A DNA stretch of 35,407 bases from an uncultured Prevotella sp. (GCA_900553595.1 USEC01000019.1:1-35407), one strand, 5' to 3'. Shown: positions 1 to 7,996, numbered from the stretch's first letter. Notes: generated from the letters alone by a model not told the origin. Translations and numbers: made by a program.

Positions 1-1241
1 TTCAAAATGCGTAATACTTCATCAACGGTAGATTCTTCGAGGTCGGCCTTTTCAACGAGCATTTCTCTCGGTGCGTTGAGCACTGCTTTGGCGGTGTCGA
101 GCCCGAGTGCTTTTATTGCGTCGATTACCCACTGGTCGATTTCGTCGGAGAATTCGTCGAGGTAGATGTCTTCTTCATCCTGTGAGTTTTCAACCTCGCG
201 GAATACGTCGATTGTGTAACCGGTAAGCATTGAGGCGAGTTTGATGTTCATTCCTCCGCGCCCTATTGCGAGGGACACTTCTTCGGGTTTCAGATATACT
301 TCGGCCTTTCTTTCTTCGGTGTTGAGTTTCAGGCTGGAGATTTTTGCGGGTGCGAGCGAGCGTTGTATAAACAGCGATTCGTTAGCCGTGTAGTTGATTA
401 CGTCGATGTTTTCGCCTCGCAGTTCGCGTACTATGCCGTGTATTCGGTTGCCCCTTACGCCAACGCATGCTCCTACGGGGTCAATGCGGTCGTCGGCGCT
501 TTCTACGGCAATCTTTGCGCGTTCGCCGGGTATGCGTGCCGCGCGTTTTATTGTTATCAGTCCGTCGGCTATTTCGGGCACTTCGGCTTCGAGCAGCCTT
601 ATAAGGAAGTCGGGCGACGTGCGGCTCAGGTAGATTTTCGGGTTATTGTTGGCGTTGTCCACGCGCAGCACTACGGCGCGCACTGTTTCGCCTTTCCTGA
701 AGAAGTCTCCGGGTATCTGTTCGCTTTTTGGCAGGAGCAGTTCGTTTCCTTCGTCGTCTACGATGAGCATTTCGTTTTTCCACACCTGGTAAACCTCGCC
801 GCTCACTACCTGTCCCACGCAGTCCTTATATTTGTTGTAAAGGGCGTCGTGTTCCAGTTCGAGCACTTTGCTTGCCAGTGTCTGGCGCAGTGTTAGTATG
901 GCGCGGCGGCCGAATTTTGCGAAATTGATAGGTTCGCTCACTTCCTCGCCTATTTCGTAGTCGGGGTCGATGGCGTGTGCGTCGGTCAGGGCGATTTGTT
1001 TGTTGGGGTCTTCAACTTCGTTGTCGGCTACTACTTCGCGGTTGCGGTAGATTTCGAGGTCGCCCTTGTCGGGGTTTACTATTACGTCGAAGTTCTCGTC
1101 GCTGCCGAACATTTTGGCAAGCACGTTGCGGAAGCTCTCTTCGAGCACGCCCACGAGCGTGGTGCGGTCGATGTTCTTCGTTTCCTTGAACTCGGCGAAG
1201 GTACCAATCATGCTGATTGCGTCTTCTTTCTTTTGTGGCAT
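1..1241 (-). CDS. nusA: Transcription termination/antitermination factor NusA (C-terminal part beyond window)
   Basis: NusA binds RNA polymerase and nascent RNA and modulates pausing, termination and antitermination. About 413 residues are readable on the minus strand from ATG at 1241; the 3' end lies beyond base 1. The N-terminal polymerase-binding domain fills roughly residues 1-125. An S1 RNA-binding domain follows at about 140-200 (it begins VGQVVSGEVY), then two KH domains. The diagnostic KH2 motif AIGRGGMNIKLAS lies near residue 325, followed by an acidic stretch DEEDIYLDEFSDEID. It lies 59 bases downstream of rimP on the same strand, the widely conserved rimP-nusA order, usually followed by infB, which would be to the left of the window. 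Family identification is secure; only the C-terminus is unseen. Confidence 0.95.
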   Translation of the reverse strand, partial: MPQKKEDAISMIGTFAEFKETKNIDRTTLVGVLEESFRNVLAKMFGSDENFDVIVNPDKGDLEIYRNREVVADNEVEDPNKQIALTDAHAIDPDYEIGEEVSEPINFAKFGRRAILTLRQTLASKVLELEHDALYNKYKDCVGQVVSGEVYQVWKNEMLIVDDEGNELLLPKSEQIPGDFFRKGETVRAVVLRVDNANNNPKIYLSRTSPDFLIRLLEAEVPEIADGLITIKRAARIPGERAKIAVESADDRIDPVGACVGVRGNRIHGIVRELRGENIDVINYTANESLFIQRSLAPAKISSLKLNTEERKAEVYLKPEEVSLAIGRGGMNIKLASMLTGYTIDVFREVENSQDEEDIYLDEFSDEIDQWVIDAIKALGLDTAKAVLNAPREMLVEKADLEESTVDEVLRIL

Positions 1242-1300
1242 TTTATGTATTGTTTTTATTTTTCTTCGTCCTTGTCGGTGTGCGGCGTGCCGCCGCGTGT

Positions 1301-1768
1301 TTATTTGAAGTTTATCACGGCGCGTGTGGAGTTGACGTCGGCAAATGCGAGCGTACGGTCCTGGTCTATCATTTTTGCCCGCTTTGCTCCTTCGGGCTTG
1401 AAGCGCACCTTGGTGGTCATGGTAAAGCCCTCGCCGGATATTTCCTTCAGTATGCCCTTGAGCTTTTCGCCTGCGCGTGTCTGCACTTCCACTTCCTGGC
1501 CCACGTGGTTTTCGTATTGGCGAAGCACTTTGAAAGGCTGGCCTATTCCGGCGCTTCCCACCTCGAGTTCGTAGTCTTCGGTGTCGCGGTCAAGGTGTGC
1601 TTCGATGTACTGGCTCAGCTGCACGCAGTCGTCTATCCAAACGCCGTCCTTATGGTCTATTTCGACAACAATGCGGTCGTCGGGGCTGACTGTCAGGTCG
1701 GTAAGGAAGTAATCCTTGCCTTCAAGCCATCCGTTTACGATGGTTTCAACTTTCGATTTTTCTATCAT
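1301..1768 (-). CDS. rimP: Ribosome maturation factor RimP
   Basis: RimP is a cytoplasmic factor needed for maturation of the 30S ribosomal subunit. The 155-residue product has the usual length and two-domain form. The N-terminal alpha/beta domain contains VSPDDRIVVEIDHKDGV and the DDC-x-LS segment followed by the conserved acidic LEVGSAGIGQPFK (usually LEVSSPGLxRPL). The C-terminal SH3-like domain starts near residue 85 (GQEVEVQTRAGEKLKGIL). The start at 1768 gives the expected N-terminus MIEKSKVETIV. It is the first gene of a rimP-nusA operon and is preceded by a Bacteroidota-type promoter. Confidence 0.93.
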   Translation of the reverse strand: MIEKSKVETIVNGWLEGKDYFLTDLTVSPDDRIVVEIDHKDGVWIDDCVQLSQYIEAHLDRDTEDYELEVGSAGIGQPFKVLRQYENHVGQEVEVQTRAGEKLKGILKEISGEGFTMTTKVRFKPEGAKRAKMIDQDRTLAFADVNSTRAVINFK

Positions 1769-1831
1769 ATAGCTCTTGGGTTATTAACAATAAGTGAGGA
1801 ACTTTTGCAAGCCCCTCACCCTTGTACGCTG

Positions 1832-1862
1832 CAAAATTATTATTTTATTTTTAATATACAAT
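1832..1862 (-). promoter_or_regulatory. Promoter of the rimP-nusA operon
   Basis: Read on the minus strand, a -7 box TAATTTTG (1839-1832) matches the Bacteroidota consensus TAnnTTTG. It is preceded, after a 19-base spacer, by ATTG (1862-1859), one mismatch from the -33 consensus TTTG. The predicted start of transcription is near 1825, giving a leader of roughly 55-60 bases before rimP. The leader can pair GTGAGG with CCTCAC around 1793-1818, which I do not interpret. Confidence 0.6.
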
Positions 1863-2261
1863 GTGTTGGAGGGCTTTTTTTGCATACGTGCGGCAAAAAT
1901 TAGCATAATCGTAACTTTTTTGCCGTTTCCGCCCGTGTGCGGCGGTGTGTGCCGCAAAAATGCCCGCCTTGTCGCGGTTTTCGCGGCATGGTTGCGTGCG
2001 GCGCAAGGGGAGTGCCGTTTTTGTCCGCATTTTCGGGGCAGTTTTCAAACGGGTTTTCAGAGGAAGGAAAATATGTCTGAGATATTTTGAAATATGTCTG
2101 ACATATTTCGAAATATGTGCCTTGTATTTTTTCCTTGCTCCCGGGCGGGGTAAACGCGCTGAAAACCAGTTTTCATTTTTCGGGCGCGGAAAACGCCGTT
2201 TTCGGGCTCCGGTTTTGCACTCGGGCATCGCGTTTTTTCTTGAAGATTTTTTACCGCGCGT
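1863..2261. other. Divergent intergenic region upstream of metK, non-coding
   Basis: About 400 bases between the rimP promoter and the metK promoter. Reading frames here are short, very basic and run through the promoter and riboswitch signals, so I do not regard them as genes. The stretch is rich in small hairpins such as TGAAAAC-CA-GTTTTCA near 2160-2175 followed by a T run, and GAAAACG-C-CGTTTTC near 2187-2202. It also contains the 21-bp repeat listed separately. No RNA gene is recognised. Confidence 0.5.
2069..2121. repeat. Tandem 21-bp palindromic repeats, about 2.5 units
   Basis: Units begin AAATATGTCTGA at 2069 and 2090, each 21 bases long, with a truncated third unit AAATATGTG at 2111. 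Unit 2 contains the odd palindrome ATATGTC-T-GACATAT, and the unit 2/3 junction gives the perfect 16-bp palindrome CATATTTCGAAATATG. The two-turn spacing and dyad symmetry look like a cluster of protein-binding sites, but function is inferred. It lies between the divergent rimP and metK promoters. Confidence 0.6.
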
Positions 2262-2292
2262 TTTGCCGTTCCGGCAAAAGGTGTTACCTTTG
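2262..2292 (+). promoter_or_regulatory. metK promoter
   Basis: TTTG (2262-2265), a 19-base spacer and TACCTTTG (2285-2292) match the Bacteroidota -33 TTTG / -7 TAnnTTTG consensus with no mismatch. Transcription should begin near 2299, just upstream of the first stem of the candidate riboswitch. This leaves an untranslated leader of about 195 bases before metK. Confidence 0.8.
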
Positions 2293-2305
2293 CAGCCGAT
2301 AAGCA

Positions 2306-2362
2306 CGAGAGTGGATAGATTTGTACTGCTTGCAACCACTAAAAAACAATGCTAAAACGTCG
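2306..2362 (+). promoter_or_regulatory. SAM-II-type riboswitch upstream of metK
   Basis: The start of the metK leader matches the compact SAM-II H-type pseudoknot. Stem P1 is AGTGG (2310-2314) with CCACT (2336-2340). Loop 1 carries the conserved GATTTG and CTTGCAA segments. Downstream, an A-rich linker leads to the conserved GCTAAAA (2351-2357). The pseudoknot helix can form between GCTTG (2328-2332) and CAATGC (2347-2352) with one bulged U. The UAAA after that helix is placed to form triples with the U-rich loop, as in known SAM-II structures. A GC hairpin CCCC-GCC-GGGG (2364-2374) follows at once. Position at the transcription start of the S-adenosylmethionine synthetase gene fits feedback control by SAM. 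The start codon is about 130 bases away, so the switch probably does not act by simple occlusion of the ribosome site. Confidence 0.85.
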
Positions 2363-2493
2363 GCCCCGCCGGGGATTCCTGTTGTACATGGTTTTTGCGG
2401 TTTGAGTTTTCAAGCCTTTTTGCTCCCGAATGCTTAAGAAAACATATTATTAACGGAACGCAGATTGTTCTGTGTGCGCAAAAACCTAAAGTA

Positions 2494-3753
2494 ATGGCTT
2501 ATTTATTCACTTCCGAATCAGTATCCGAGGGTCATCCCGACAAGGTGGCCGACCAGATTTCGGATGCGCTCGTCGATCAGTTCCTTGCTTACGACGACCA
2601 GGCGCACTGCGCCATCGAGAGTTTCGTTACCACCGGACAGGTGGTGATAATGGGCGAGGTGCGCTCGGATGTGTATATCGACCTTCAGACCATCGCACGC
2701 CGCACCATCAACCGCATCGGCTACAACAAGAGCGACTATCAGTTCGACGGCAATTCGTGCGGCATTCTCACCGCCATCCACGAGCAGAGCGACGACATCA
2801 ACCGCGGCGTAAGCCGTGAGCAGGAGGAGGAACAGGGTGCCGGCGACCAGGGAATGATGTTCGGTTACGCCACCAACGAGACGGAGAACTATATGCCCGT
2901 GTCGCTCGACCTGGCACAACTCATCATGCGTGTGCTTGCCGACATACGTCGCGAAGGCAAGGTAATGACCTATCTGCGCCCCGACTCGAAGAGCCAGGTG
3001 ACGGTGGAATACAGCGACGAGGGCGTGCCGCAGCGCATCGACACCATCGTCGTGAGCACACAGCACGACGAGTTCGACTCCGACGACGAGCGTATGCTCG
3101 CCAAGATCAAGGACGATGTGATAAACATCCTCATGCCGCGCGTGCTCGCCCAGGTGCACAGCGAGAAGGTGCTGTCGCTGTTCCACGGCGACATAAAGTA
3201 CTATGTGAACCCCACGGGCAAGTTCGTCATCGGCGGACCCCACGGCGACACCGGTCTGACAGGCCGTAAGATAATCGTCGATACCTACGGAGGCAAGGGC
3301 GCACATGGCGGTGGTGCCTTCTCGGGCAAGGACCCGTCGAAGGTCGACCGCTCGGCAGCTTACGCCGCACGATACATCGCCAAGAACATGGTGGCAGCAG
3401 GTGTTGCCGACGAAATGCTCGTGCAGCTGAGCTACGCCATAGGCGTTGCGGAGCCGGTGAGCGTGTATGTGAACACCTACGGACGCTCGCATGTGGCTCT
3501 CACCGACGGTGAAATAGCACAGCGCATACAGCGGCTCTTCTGCCTCAAGCCCAAGGCTATAGAGCGTACACTCAAGCTCCGCCAGCCCATCTACCTTGAG
3601 ACGGCCGCCTACGGACACATGGGACGCAAGAACGAAGTGGTGGAAAAGACATTCTCTTCGCGCTACCATGAGACGAAGACCATGAAGGTGGAGCTCTTCA
3701 CATGGGAGAAGCTCGACCGTGTGGACGACATACGCAAGGAGTTCGGACTCTGA
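2494..3753 (+). CDS. metK: S-adenosylmethionine synthetase
   Basis: MetK makes S-adenosylmethionine from methionine and ATP in the cytoplasm. The 419-residue product has all the family signatures: GHPDK at 13-17 (the His and Asp contact ATP and metal), GAGDQG at 115-120, and the glycine-rich GGGAFSGKD at 272-280. ATG 2494 is preferred over in-frame upstream codons because it gives the canonical N-terminus MAYLFTSESVSEGHPD, and the upstream sequence is riboswitch leader. Length is close to the usual 385-430; two insertions rich in acidic residues (FDSDDERMLAKIKDD and the long C-terminal region) resemble those of other Bacteroidota. It has its own promoter and SAM-II leader and probably heads the run through tyrS, with a 136-base gap to the next gene. 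Confidence 0.97.
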   Translation: MAYLFTSESVSEGHPDKVADQISDALVDQFLAYDDQAHCAIESFVTTGQVVIMGEVRSDVYIDLQTIARRTINRIGYNKSDYQFDGNSCGILTAIHEQSDDINRGVSREQEEEQGAGDQGMMFGYATNETENYMPVSLDLAQLIMRVLADIRREGKVMTYLRPDSKSQVTVEYSDEGVPQRIDTIVVSTQHDEFDSDDERMLAKIKDDVINILMPRVLAQVHSEKVLSLFHGDIKYYVNPTGKFVIGGPHGDTGLTGRKIIVDTYGGKGAHGGGAFSGKDPSKVDRSAAYAARYIAKNMVAAGVADEMLVQLSYAIGVAEPVSVYVNTYGRSHVALTDGEIAQRIQRLFCLKPKAIERTLKLRQPIYLETAAYGHMGRKNEVVEKTFSSRYHETKTMKVELFTWEKLDRVDDIRKEFGL

Positions 3754-3794
3754 TTCCGTCACGGAAACAGGCTGGACTGACTGCCGGCAAAGCG

Positions 3795-3830
3795 GTGTGC
3801 CGGGACGGGAACAGCCGTTCCTTGGCACAC
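3795..3830 (+). terminator. Stem-loop downstream of metK, weak terminator candidate
   Basis: GTGTGCC (3795-3801) pairs with GGCACAC (3824-3830), and an inner GGAAC-AGCC-GTTCC stem sits within the loop. A T run (3840-3844) lies nine bases downstream, too far for a textbook intrinsic terminator. It may reduce read-through from metK into the following operon. Confidence 0.35.
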
Positions 3831-3872
3831 CTCAGTACGTTTTTAGAGGTCAGGGACCGACTGGCGCAGTTC

Positions 3873-3900
3873 ATTATGAATTATGAATCATGAATCATGA
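3873..3900 (+). repeat. Four tandem heptamers overlapping the DUF4271 start codon
   Basis: ATTATGA, ATTATGA, ATCATGA, ATCATGA lie head to tail. Each heptamer contains an ATG, and the ATG at 3890 in the third unit opens the long downstream frame, while that in the fourth unit meets a stop after one codon. Confidence 0.7.
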
Positions 3901-4939
3901 AATAGTTACGGCAGTGCACACCGAGCACGCCGACTCCATCATCACCGAGGAGATATTCCTCGAAGACGACGCCACGCCGCAGCAACGGCATGTGCCGCTC
4001 ACGCCTGCCAAGGTGTTGAGCTGGCTCCCTGCCGACGCCACTCCGGCGCAGCAGGACTCCGCCATACAGGCACACATAAAGCCGTCGGAGATACACTGGA
4101 GCGAATGCCCCGACACACTGCACCTGCCCGGACATCCGGCAGGGCGCAGCTTTCGCGATGTGAGTCTGCCAAAGTACTACCGCGAAAGCTACTTTGAGGG
4201 CAAGCCATGCTTTAATCCCGACCTTTTCGGCGGACGACAGGGCGTGGCCGGCGACCCCGTGCCATACAGTATCGCACGCGACAACGTGATAACGATACTC
4301 CTCCTTGCCTGCTTCATGCTCGCACTCATCGCCTACGCCAAGTCGCGCCGCTTCATTCTGCGACAAGTCAAGGACTTCTTCCGCACACCGCGCGGCGAGA
4401 ACATGACGGTGATGACAGAGACATCGGGAGAATTCCGATTCCAGTTCTTCCTCGTGGGGCAGAGTTGTCTGCTCTTCGCCCTCATCTACTTCTTCTATGT
4501 GCAGACGCGGGGAGCCGATACGTTCATCGTGGACCAGTACCAGGTGATAGGCATCTTCGCCGCAATCATCCTCGGTTACGCCGTCTTCAAGGCGGCGGCA
4601 TATTCGCTCACGGGTTTCGTCTTCTTCGACCACAAGCGCAACGAGCTATGGATGAAGTCGTTCCTCTTCCTCCTTGCGATGGAAGGAGTGTGCATCTTCC
4701 CGCTCGTGATGCTGCAAGCCTACTTCGGAATGGCGGTGGAAGCGACGCTTGTGTGCACGGCTGCAGTAATCGTAGTGTTCAAAATGCTGTCTTTTTGGCG
4801 CACCTACATCATCTTTTTCAGGCGCGAGGGGCTCTCTTTGCAGATTTTTTTGTACTTTTGCACACTTGAAGTAATGCCTGTCACCACCTTGCTTGGAATA
4901 TTGGCTATCACGAGTAATTATTTGAAAGTAAAGATATAA
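3890..4939 (+). CDS. DUF4271 integral membrane protein
   Basis: A Bacteroidota-specific membrane protein of unknown function, 349 residues. The first 125 residues are polar and predicted outside the membrane bundle. About six hydrophobic segments follow, near 128-148, 183-203, 220-245, 262-285, 290-308 and 325-345. The C-terminal half contains the family-typical YIIFFRREGLSLQIFLYFCT and the ending LEVMPVTTLLG. It lies 10 bases ahead of hemD, the neighbour it keeps in many Bacteroidota, so co-transcription with hemD-rnpA-yidD is likely. The start ATG sits in a heptamer repeat, so the exact N-terminus is less certain than the family call. No catalytic motif is visible. Confidence 0.8.
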   Translation: MNHEIVTAVHTEHADSIITEEIFLEDDATPQQRHVPLTPAKVLSWLPADATPAQQDSAIQAHIKPSEIHWSECPDTLHLPGHPAGRSFRDVSLPKYYRESYFEGKPCFNPDLFGGRQGVAGDPVPYSIARDNVITILLLACFMLALIAYAKSRRFILRQVKDFFRTPRGENMTVMTETSGEFRFQFFLVGQSCLLFALIYFFYVQTRGADTFIVDQYQVIGIFAAIILGYAVFKAAAYSLTGFVFFDHKRNELWMKSFLFLLAMEGVCIFPLVMLQAYFGMAVEATLVCTAAVIVVFKMLSFWRTYIIFFRREGLSLQIFLYFCTLEVMPVTTLLGILAITSNYLKVKI

Positions 4940-4949
4940 AGACACAGAA

Positions 4950-5696
4950 ATGATAAAGAAGATTTTGGTATCACAGCCCGAACCGTCGAGCGAGAAATCG
5001 CCTTATTACGACATCGCCAGAGATTTCGGAGTGGATATCGTTTTCCGTCCGTTCATCAAGGTCGAAGGACTCAGTCCGAAAGAGTTCCGTCAGCAGAAAA
5101 TAGCGCTGCTCGACTACACCGCAGTGGTGTTCACGTCGCGCCACGCCATAGACAACTACTTCAACCTCGCAAGGGAGATGCGCATCACCATCCCAGAGAC
5201 AATGAAGTACTTCTGTGTGACGGAGACCATCGCACTGTACATCCAAAAGTATGTGCAGTACCGCAAACGCAAAGTGTTCTTCGGCAACACCGGCAAGATA
5301 GACTCACTCCTTCCCACAATGGTGAAGCACAAGGACGAACGCTATCTCGTGCCTATGAGCAACGTGAACAACGGTTCCGTGTCGGCAGTACTATCGGCGA
5401 AGAAACTCAACTTCACCGAGTGTGTCATGTTCCGCACTGTGAGCAACGACTTCACCGATGAGGAGGTAAAGACTTTCGACTACGACATGCTCGTGTTCTT
5501 CAGCCCCGCCGGCATCAACGCCCTCACGAAAAACTTCCCCGACTTCAAGCAGGACGACCTCCGCATAGCCACATTCGGACCATCAACGGCAAAGGCAGTG
5601 GTGGACGCCGGACTGCGTCTCGACCTCGAAGCACCGTCGAAGGAGTTCCTGTCGATGACAGGAGCGCTGCGCCACTATCTTGAAAACAACAAATAA
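4950..5696 (+). CDS. hemD: Uroporphyrinogen-III synthase
   Basis: HemD closes and inverts ring D of hydroxymethylbilane to give uroporphyrinogen III, the tetrapyrrole branch-point. The 248-residue product has the usual two-lobed HEM4 layout. The first lobe has ILVSQPEPSSEKSPYYDIA and DYTAVVFTSRHAIDNYF (residues about 50-66). The second has YDMLVFFSPAGINALTKNF and the typical TFGPSTAKAVVDAGL near the C-terminus. The family is poorly conserved in sequence, so the call rests on these segments plus the typical position between DUF4271 and rnpA. No other heme genes are in the window. Confidence 0.85.
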   Translation: MIKKILVSQPEPSSEKSPYYDIARDFGVDIVFRPFIKVEGLSPKEFRQQKIALLDYTAVVFTSRHAIDNYFNLAREMRITIPETMKYFCVTETIALYIQKYVQYRKRKVFFGNTGKIDSLLPTMVKHKDERYLVPMSNVNNGSVSAVLSAKKLNFTECVMFRTVSNDFTDEEVKTFDYDMLVFFSPAGINALTKNFPDFKQDDLRIATFGPSTAKAVVDAGLRLDLEAPSKEFLSMTGALRHYLENNK

Positions 5697-5719
5697 AAAA
5701 CCGTCGTAACTACACCGAC

Positions 5720-6157
5720 ATGCCCGTGACACGACAACAGACACTATGCAAAGCCGAACGGCTGAACGGGAAAAAGCAGGTGGACTCCCTCTTCATGGGA
5801 GGGAGAGGACGTGCCATGTCGATATATCCCATACGCATGATTTATGCCATTGGGCAGTGCGATGCGGCAAGTAGGGAACCCCAGGCGAAGATAATGGTGA
5901 GCGTACCGAAACGCTACTTCAAGCGCGCCGTCAAGCGAAACCGCGTGAAACGCCAGCTGCGCGAGGCTTATCGGCGCAACAAACACCTGCTGCTCGACAT
6001 GCTCGCACAGCATCCCGGCACACAAGTGCTCATAGCATTCATCTGGACATCGGACGAACTCTCCGACTCGGCAGGCATAGAAAGCCGCATGAAGAAGCTG
6101 CTTGCACGGCTCGGCGAAAAAACAACAGCATCGCTATGTCACGACTCTGCCAACTGA
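5720..6157 (+). CDS. rnpA: Ribonuclease P protein component
   Basis: RnpA is the protein subunit of RNase P, which assists the catalytic RNA in trimming the 5' ends of tRNAs. The 145-residue product carries the RNR signature KRAVKRNRVKRQLREAYR at residues 68-85. The N-terminal FSKAERL-like segment appears here as LCKAERLNGKKQVDSLF. It lies 23 bases after hemD, and its last 22 bases overlap the start of yidD in another frame, a common arrangement that suggests translational coupling. Confidence 0.93.
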   Translation: MPVTRQQTLCKAERLNGKKQVDSLFMGGRGRAMSIYPIRMIYAIGQCDAASREPQAKIMVSVPKRYFKRAVKRNRVKRQLREAYRRNKHLLLDMLAQHPGTQVLIAFIWTSDELSDSAGIESRMKKLLARLGEKTTASLCHDSAN

Positions 6158-6387
6158 CACGACGCCTCTCACGGGCTGCGGCATGGCTCCTCGTGCTCCC
6201 CATCAGGTTCTACCAGTGCTGCATAACACCCTACACGCCGCCCTCGTGCCGCTTCACTCCCACCTGTTCGGAGTACGCACGGCAGGCAATACTCAAGCAC
6301 GGACCGCTCAAAGGCACCGCCCTCGCCATCTGGCGCATACTGAGATGCAACCCCTGGGGAGGCTCCGGCTACGACCCGGTGCCGTAG
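6136..6387 (+). CDS. yidD: Membrane protein insertion efficiency factor YidD
   Basis: YidD is a small inner-membrane-associated protein that aids YidC-dependent insertion. The 83-residue product shows the family core: LLVLPIRFYQCCITPYTPPSCRF, then the conserved CRFTPTCSEYARQAI with its cysteines and the TCSxYA motif, and the tail LRCNPWGGSGYDPVP. An amphipathic N-terminal helix (residues 10-25) is visible. It overlaps rnpA by 22 bases. YidC itself is not in the window. Confidence 0.93.
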   Translation: MSRLCQLTRRLSRAAAWLLVLPIRFYQCCITPYTPPSCRFTPTCSEYARQAILKHGPLKGTALAIWRILRCNPWGGSGYDPVP

Positions 6388-6489
6388 GCAAAGGCGTGAA
6401 GCAACGCCCGGAGACACGCGTAAAGAGCCGTCTCCCGACACCCGTCACCCCGCAAAAGATTTTAGGAACAATAATAACCACCAACAATA

Positions 6490-7791
6490 ATGACAAAGAA
6501 TTTCGTTGAAGAACTGCGCTGGCGCGGCATGCTCGCGCAGATTATGCCGGGCACAGAGGAGTACCTCAACACCCACATGGTGTCCGCTTATCTCGGTACC
6601 GACCCGACAGCCGACTCTCTCCACATAGGACATCTCTGCGGAATAATGATGCTTCGCCATCTGCAACGCTGCGGACACAAACCCTATCTCCTTGTGGGAG
6701 GCGCAACAGGAATGATTGGCGACCCGTCAGGGAAAAGCCAGGAGCGCAACCTTCTCGACTCCGAAACGCTCTATCACAACCAGGAAGCGATAAAGAAGCA
6801 GGTGTCAAAGTTCCTCGATTTCGACGGAAATGAGCCAAATAAGGCCGAACTCGTGAACAACTACGACTGGATGAAGGACTTCACCTTCCTCGATTTCGCA
6901 CGCGAAGTAGGCAAGCACATCACCGTAAACTACATGATGGCGAAGGATTCCGTGCAGAAACGACTCAACGGAGAAGCCCGCGACGGACTCTCATTCACCG
7001 AGTTCACCTACCAGCTCCTGCAGGGTTACGACTTCCTTTACCAGTACCGTAAGTACGGAGTGCGCCTCCAGCTCGGAGGAAACGACCAGTGGGGCAACAT
7101 GACAACCGGTACCGAACTCATCCACCGCACGCTCGGCAACGACGCCGAGGCCTACTGCCTCACCTGCCCGCTCATCACAAAGAGCGACGGAAAGAAGTTC
7201 GGAAAGACCGAAAGCGGCAACATCTGGCTCGACCGCAACCGCACGACACCATACGCGTTCTATCAGTTCTGGCTCAATGTCAGCGACGATGACGCGGAGA
7301 AATACATCAAGATATTCACCGACCTCGATAAGGAAACCGTCGAAGCTCTCGTCGAAGAGCACAGACAGGACCCCGGACGCCGCGTGCTTCAGAAGCGTCT
7401 CGCCGAGGAAGTGACCACAATGGTACACTCCAAGGAAGACCTCGAAATAGCGCAGGAAGCATCGAGCATACTCTTCGGAAAGGGTACGAAGGAGACGCTT
7501 CAGAAGTTCGACGAAGCCACACTCCTCTCCATTTTTGAGGGCGTGCCGCACTTCGTCCTCCCAGCCGACCAGCTCGGTCAGCCCGCAGTCGATCTCTTCA
7601 CACGCGACGATGTGAAGGTATTCGCGTCCAAGGGTGAGATGCGCAAGCTCGTACAGGGCGGTGGCGTGTCGCTCAACAAGGAGAAACTCGCCGCGTTCGA
7701 CCGTCCCGTGACAGCCGACGACCTTATCGACGGCAAATACCTCCTCGTCCAGCGCGGAAAGAAGAACTATTACTTCATCACCGTGAAGTAA
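6490..7791 (+). CDS. tyrS: Tyrosyl-tRNA synthetase
   Basis: TyrRS charges tRNA-Tyr with tyrosine. This is a 433-residue class I synthetase. The ATP-binding HIGH motif is at residues 45-48 and the KMSKS-equivalent KFGKT at 236-240. The tyrosine-binding GYDFLYQY and QLGGNDQWGN segments lie between them. The C-terminal S4-like RNA-binding domain begins near residue 365 (DVKVFASKGEMRKLVQGGGV). The length and KFGKT variant match the bacterial TyrS1 type. It follows yidD by about 100 bases without a clear promoter, so it may be read from the metK or DUF4271 transcript. Confidence 0.96.
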   Translation: MTKNFVEELRWRGMLAQIMPGTEEYLNTHMVSAYLGTDPTADSLHIGHLCGIMMLRHLQRCGHKPYLLVGGATGMIGDPSGKSQERNLLDSETLYHNQEAIKKQVSKFLDFDGNEPNKAELVNNYDWMKDFTFLDFAREVGKHITVNYMMAKDSVQKRLNGEARDGLSFTEFTYQLLQGYDFLYQYRKYGVRLQLGGNDQWGNMTTGTELIHRTLGNDAEAYCLTCPLITKSDGKKFGKTESGNIWLDRNRTTPYAFYQFWLNVSDDDAEKYIKIFTDLDKETVEALVEEHRQDPGRRVLQKRLAEEVTTMVHSKEDLEIAQEASSILFGKGTKETLQKFDEATLLSIFEGVPHFVLPADQLGQPAVDLFTRDDVKVFASKGEMRKLVQGGGVSLNKEKLAAFDRPVTADDLIDGKYLLVQRGKKNYYFITVK

Positions 7792-7875
7792 GGGAATCCG
7801 GCTCTGCAAGCCCGCAGACAGAACACTGCAAAGGGCAGGCAGAGGCGGAAGCACTATAAAAAACACGGTGCAGAA

Positions 7876-7907
7876 TTTGGATGTTTTAAATAAAAGCAGT
7901 AATTTTG
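7876..7907 (+). promoter_or_regulatory. Promoter of tRNA-Gln
   Basis: TTTG (7876-7879), a 20-base spacer and TAATTTTG (7900-7907) form a perfect Bacteroidota -33/-7 pair. The start of transcription is predicted near 7914, just ahead of the mature tRNA 5' end, so the tRNA is a single-gene unit with almost no leader. Confidence 0.8.
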
Positions 7908-7917
7908 CACCGCAAAT

Positions 7918-7988
7918 TGTCCTATGGTGTAATGGTAGCACAACAGGTTTTGGTTCTGTTTGTGGTGGTTCGAATCCGCCTAGGACAA
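7918..7988 (+). tRNA. tRNA-Gln (anticodon UUG)
   Basis: The full cloverleaf can be drawn. The acceptor stem is TGTCCTA (7918-7924) with TAGGACA (7981-7987) and discriminator A. The D arm is GTGT-AATGGTA-GCAC. The anticodon stem is ACAGG with TCTGT around the loop TTTTGGT (anticodon TTG). The T arm is GGTGG-TTCGAAT-CCGCC. The weak U1-A72 first pair is an identity element of tRNA-Gln. CCA is not encoded, so it must be added after transcription. Confidence 0.95.
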
Positions 7989-7996
7989 CGTGAAGG

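Noticed and set aside
1851..2355. Overlapping small frames on both strands upstream of metK
   Set aside because: They run through the metK promoter and riboswitch, give basic low-complexity products and have no start signals.
2518..3828. Long open frame (436 codons) antisense to metK
   Set aside because: It mirrors the codon bias of metK; the translation is rich in Val, His, Leu and Ala with no family motif, and metK is certain on the other strand.
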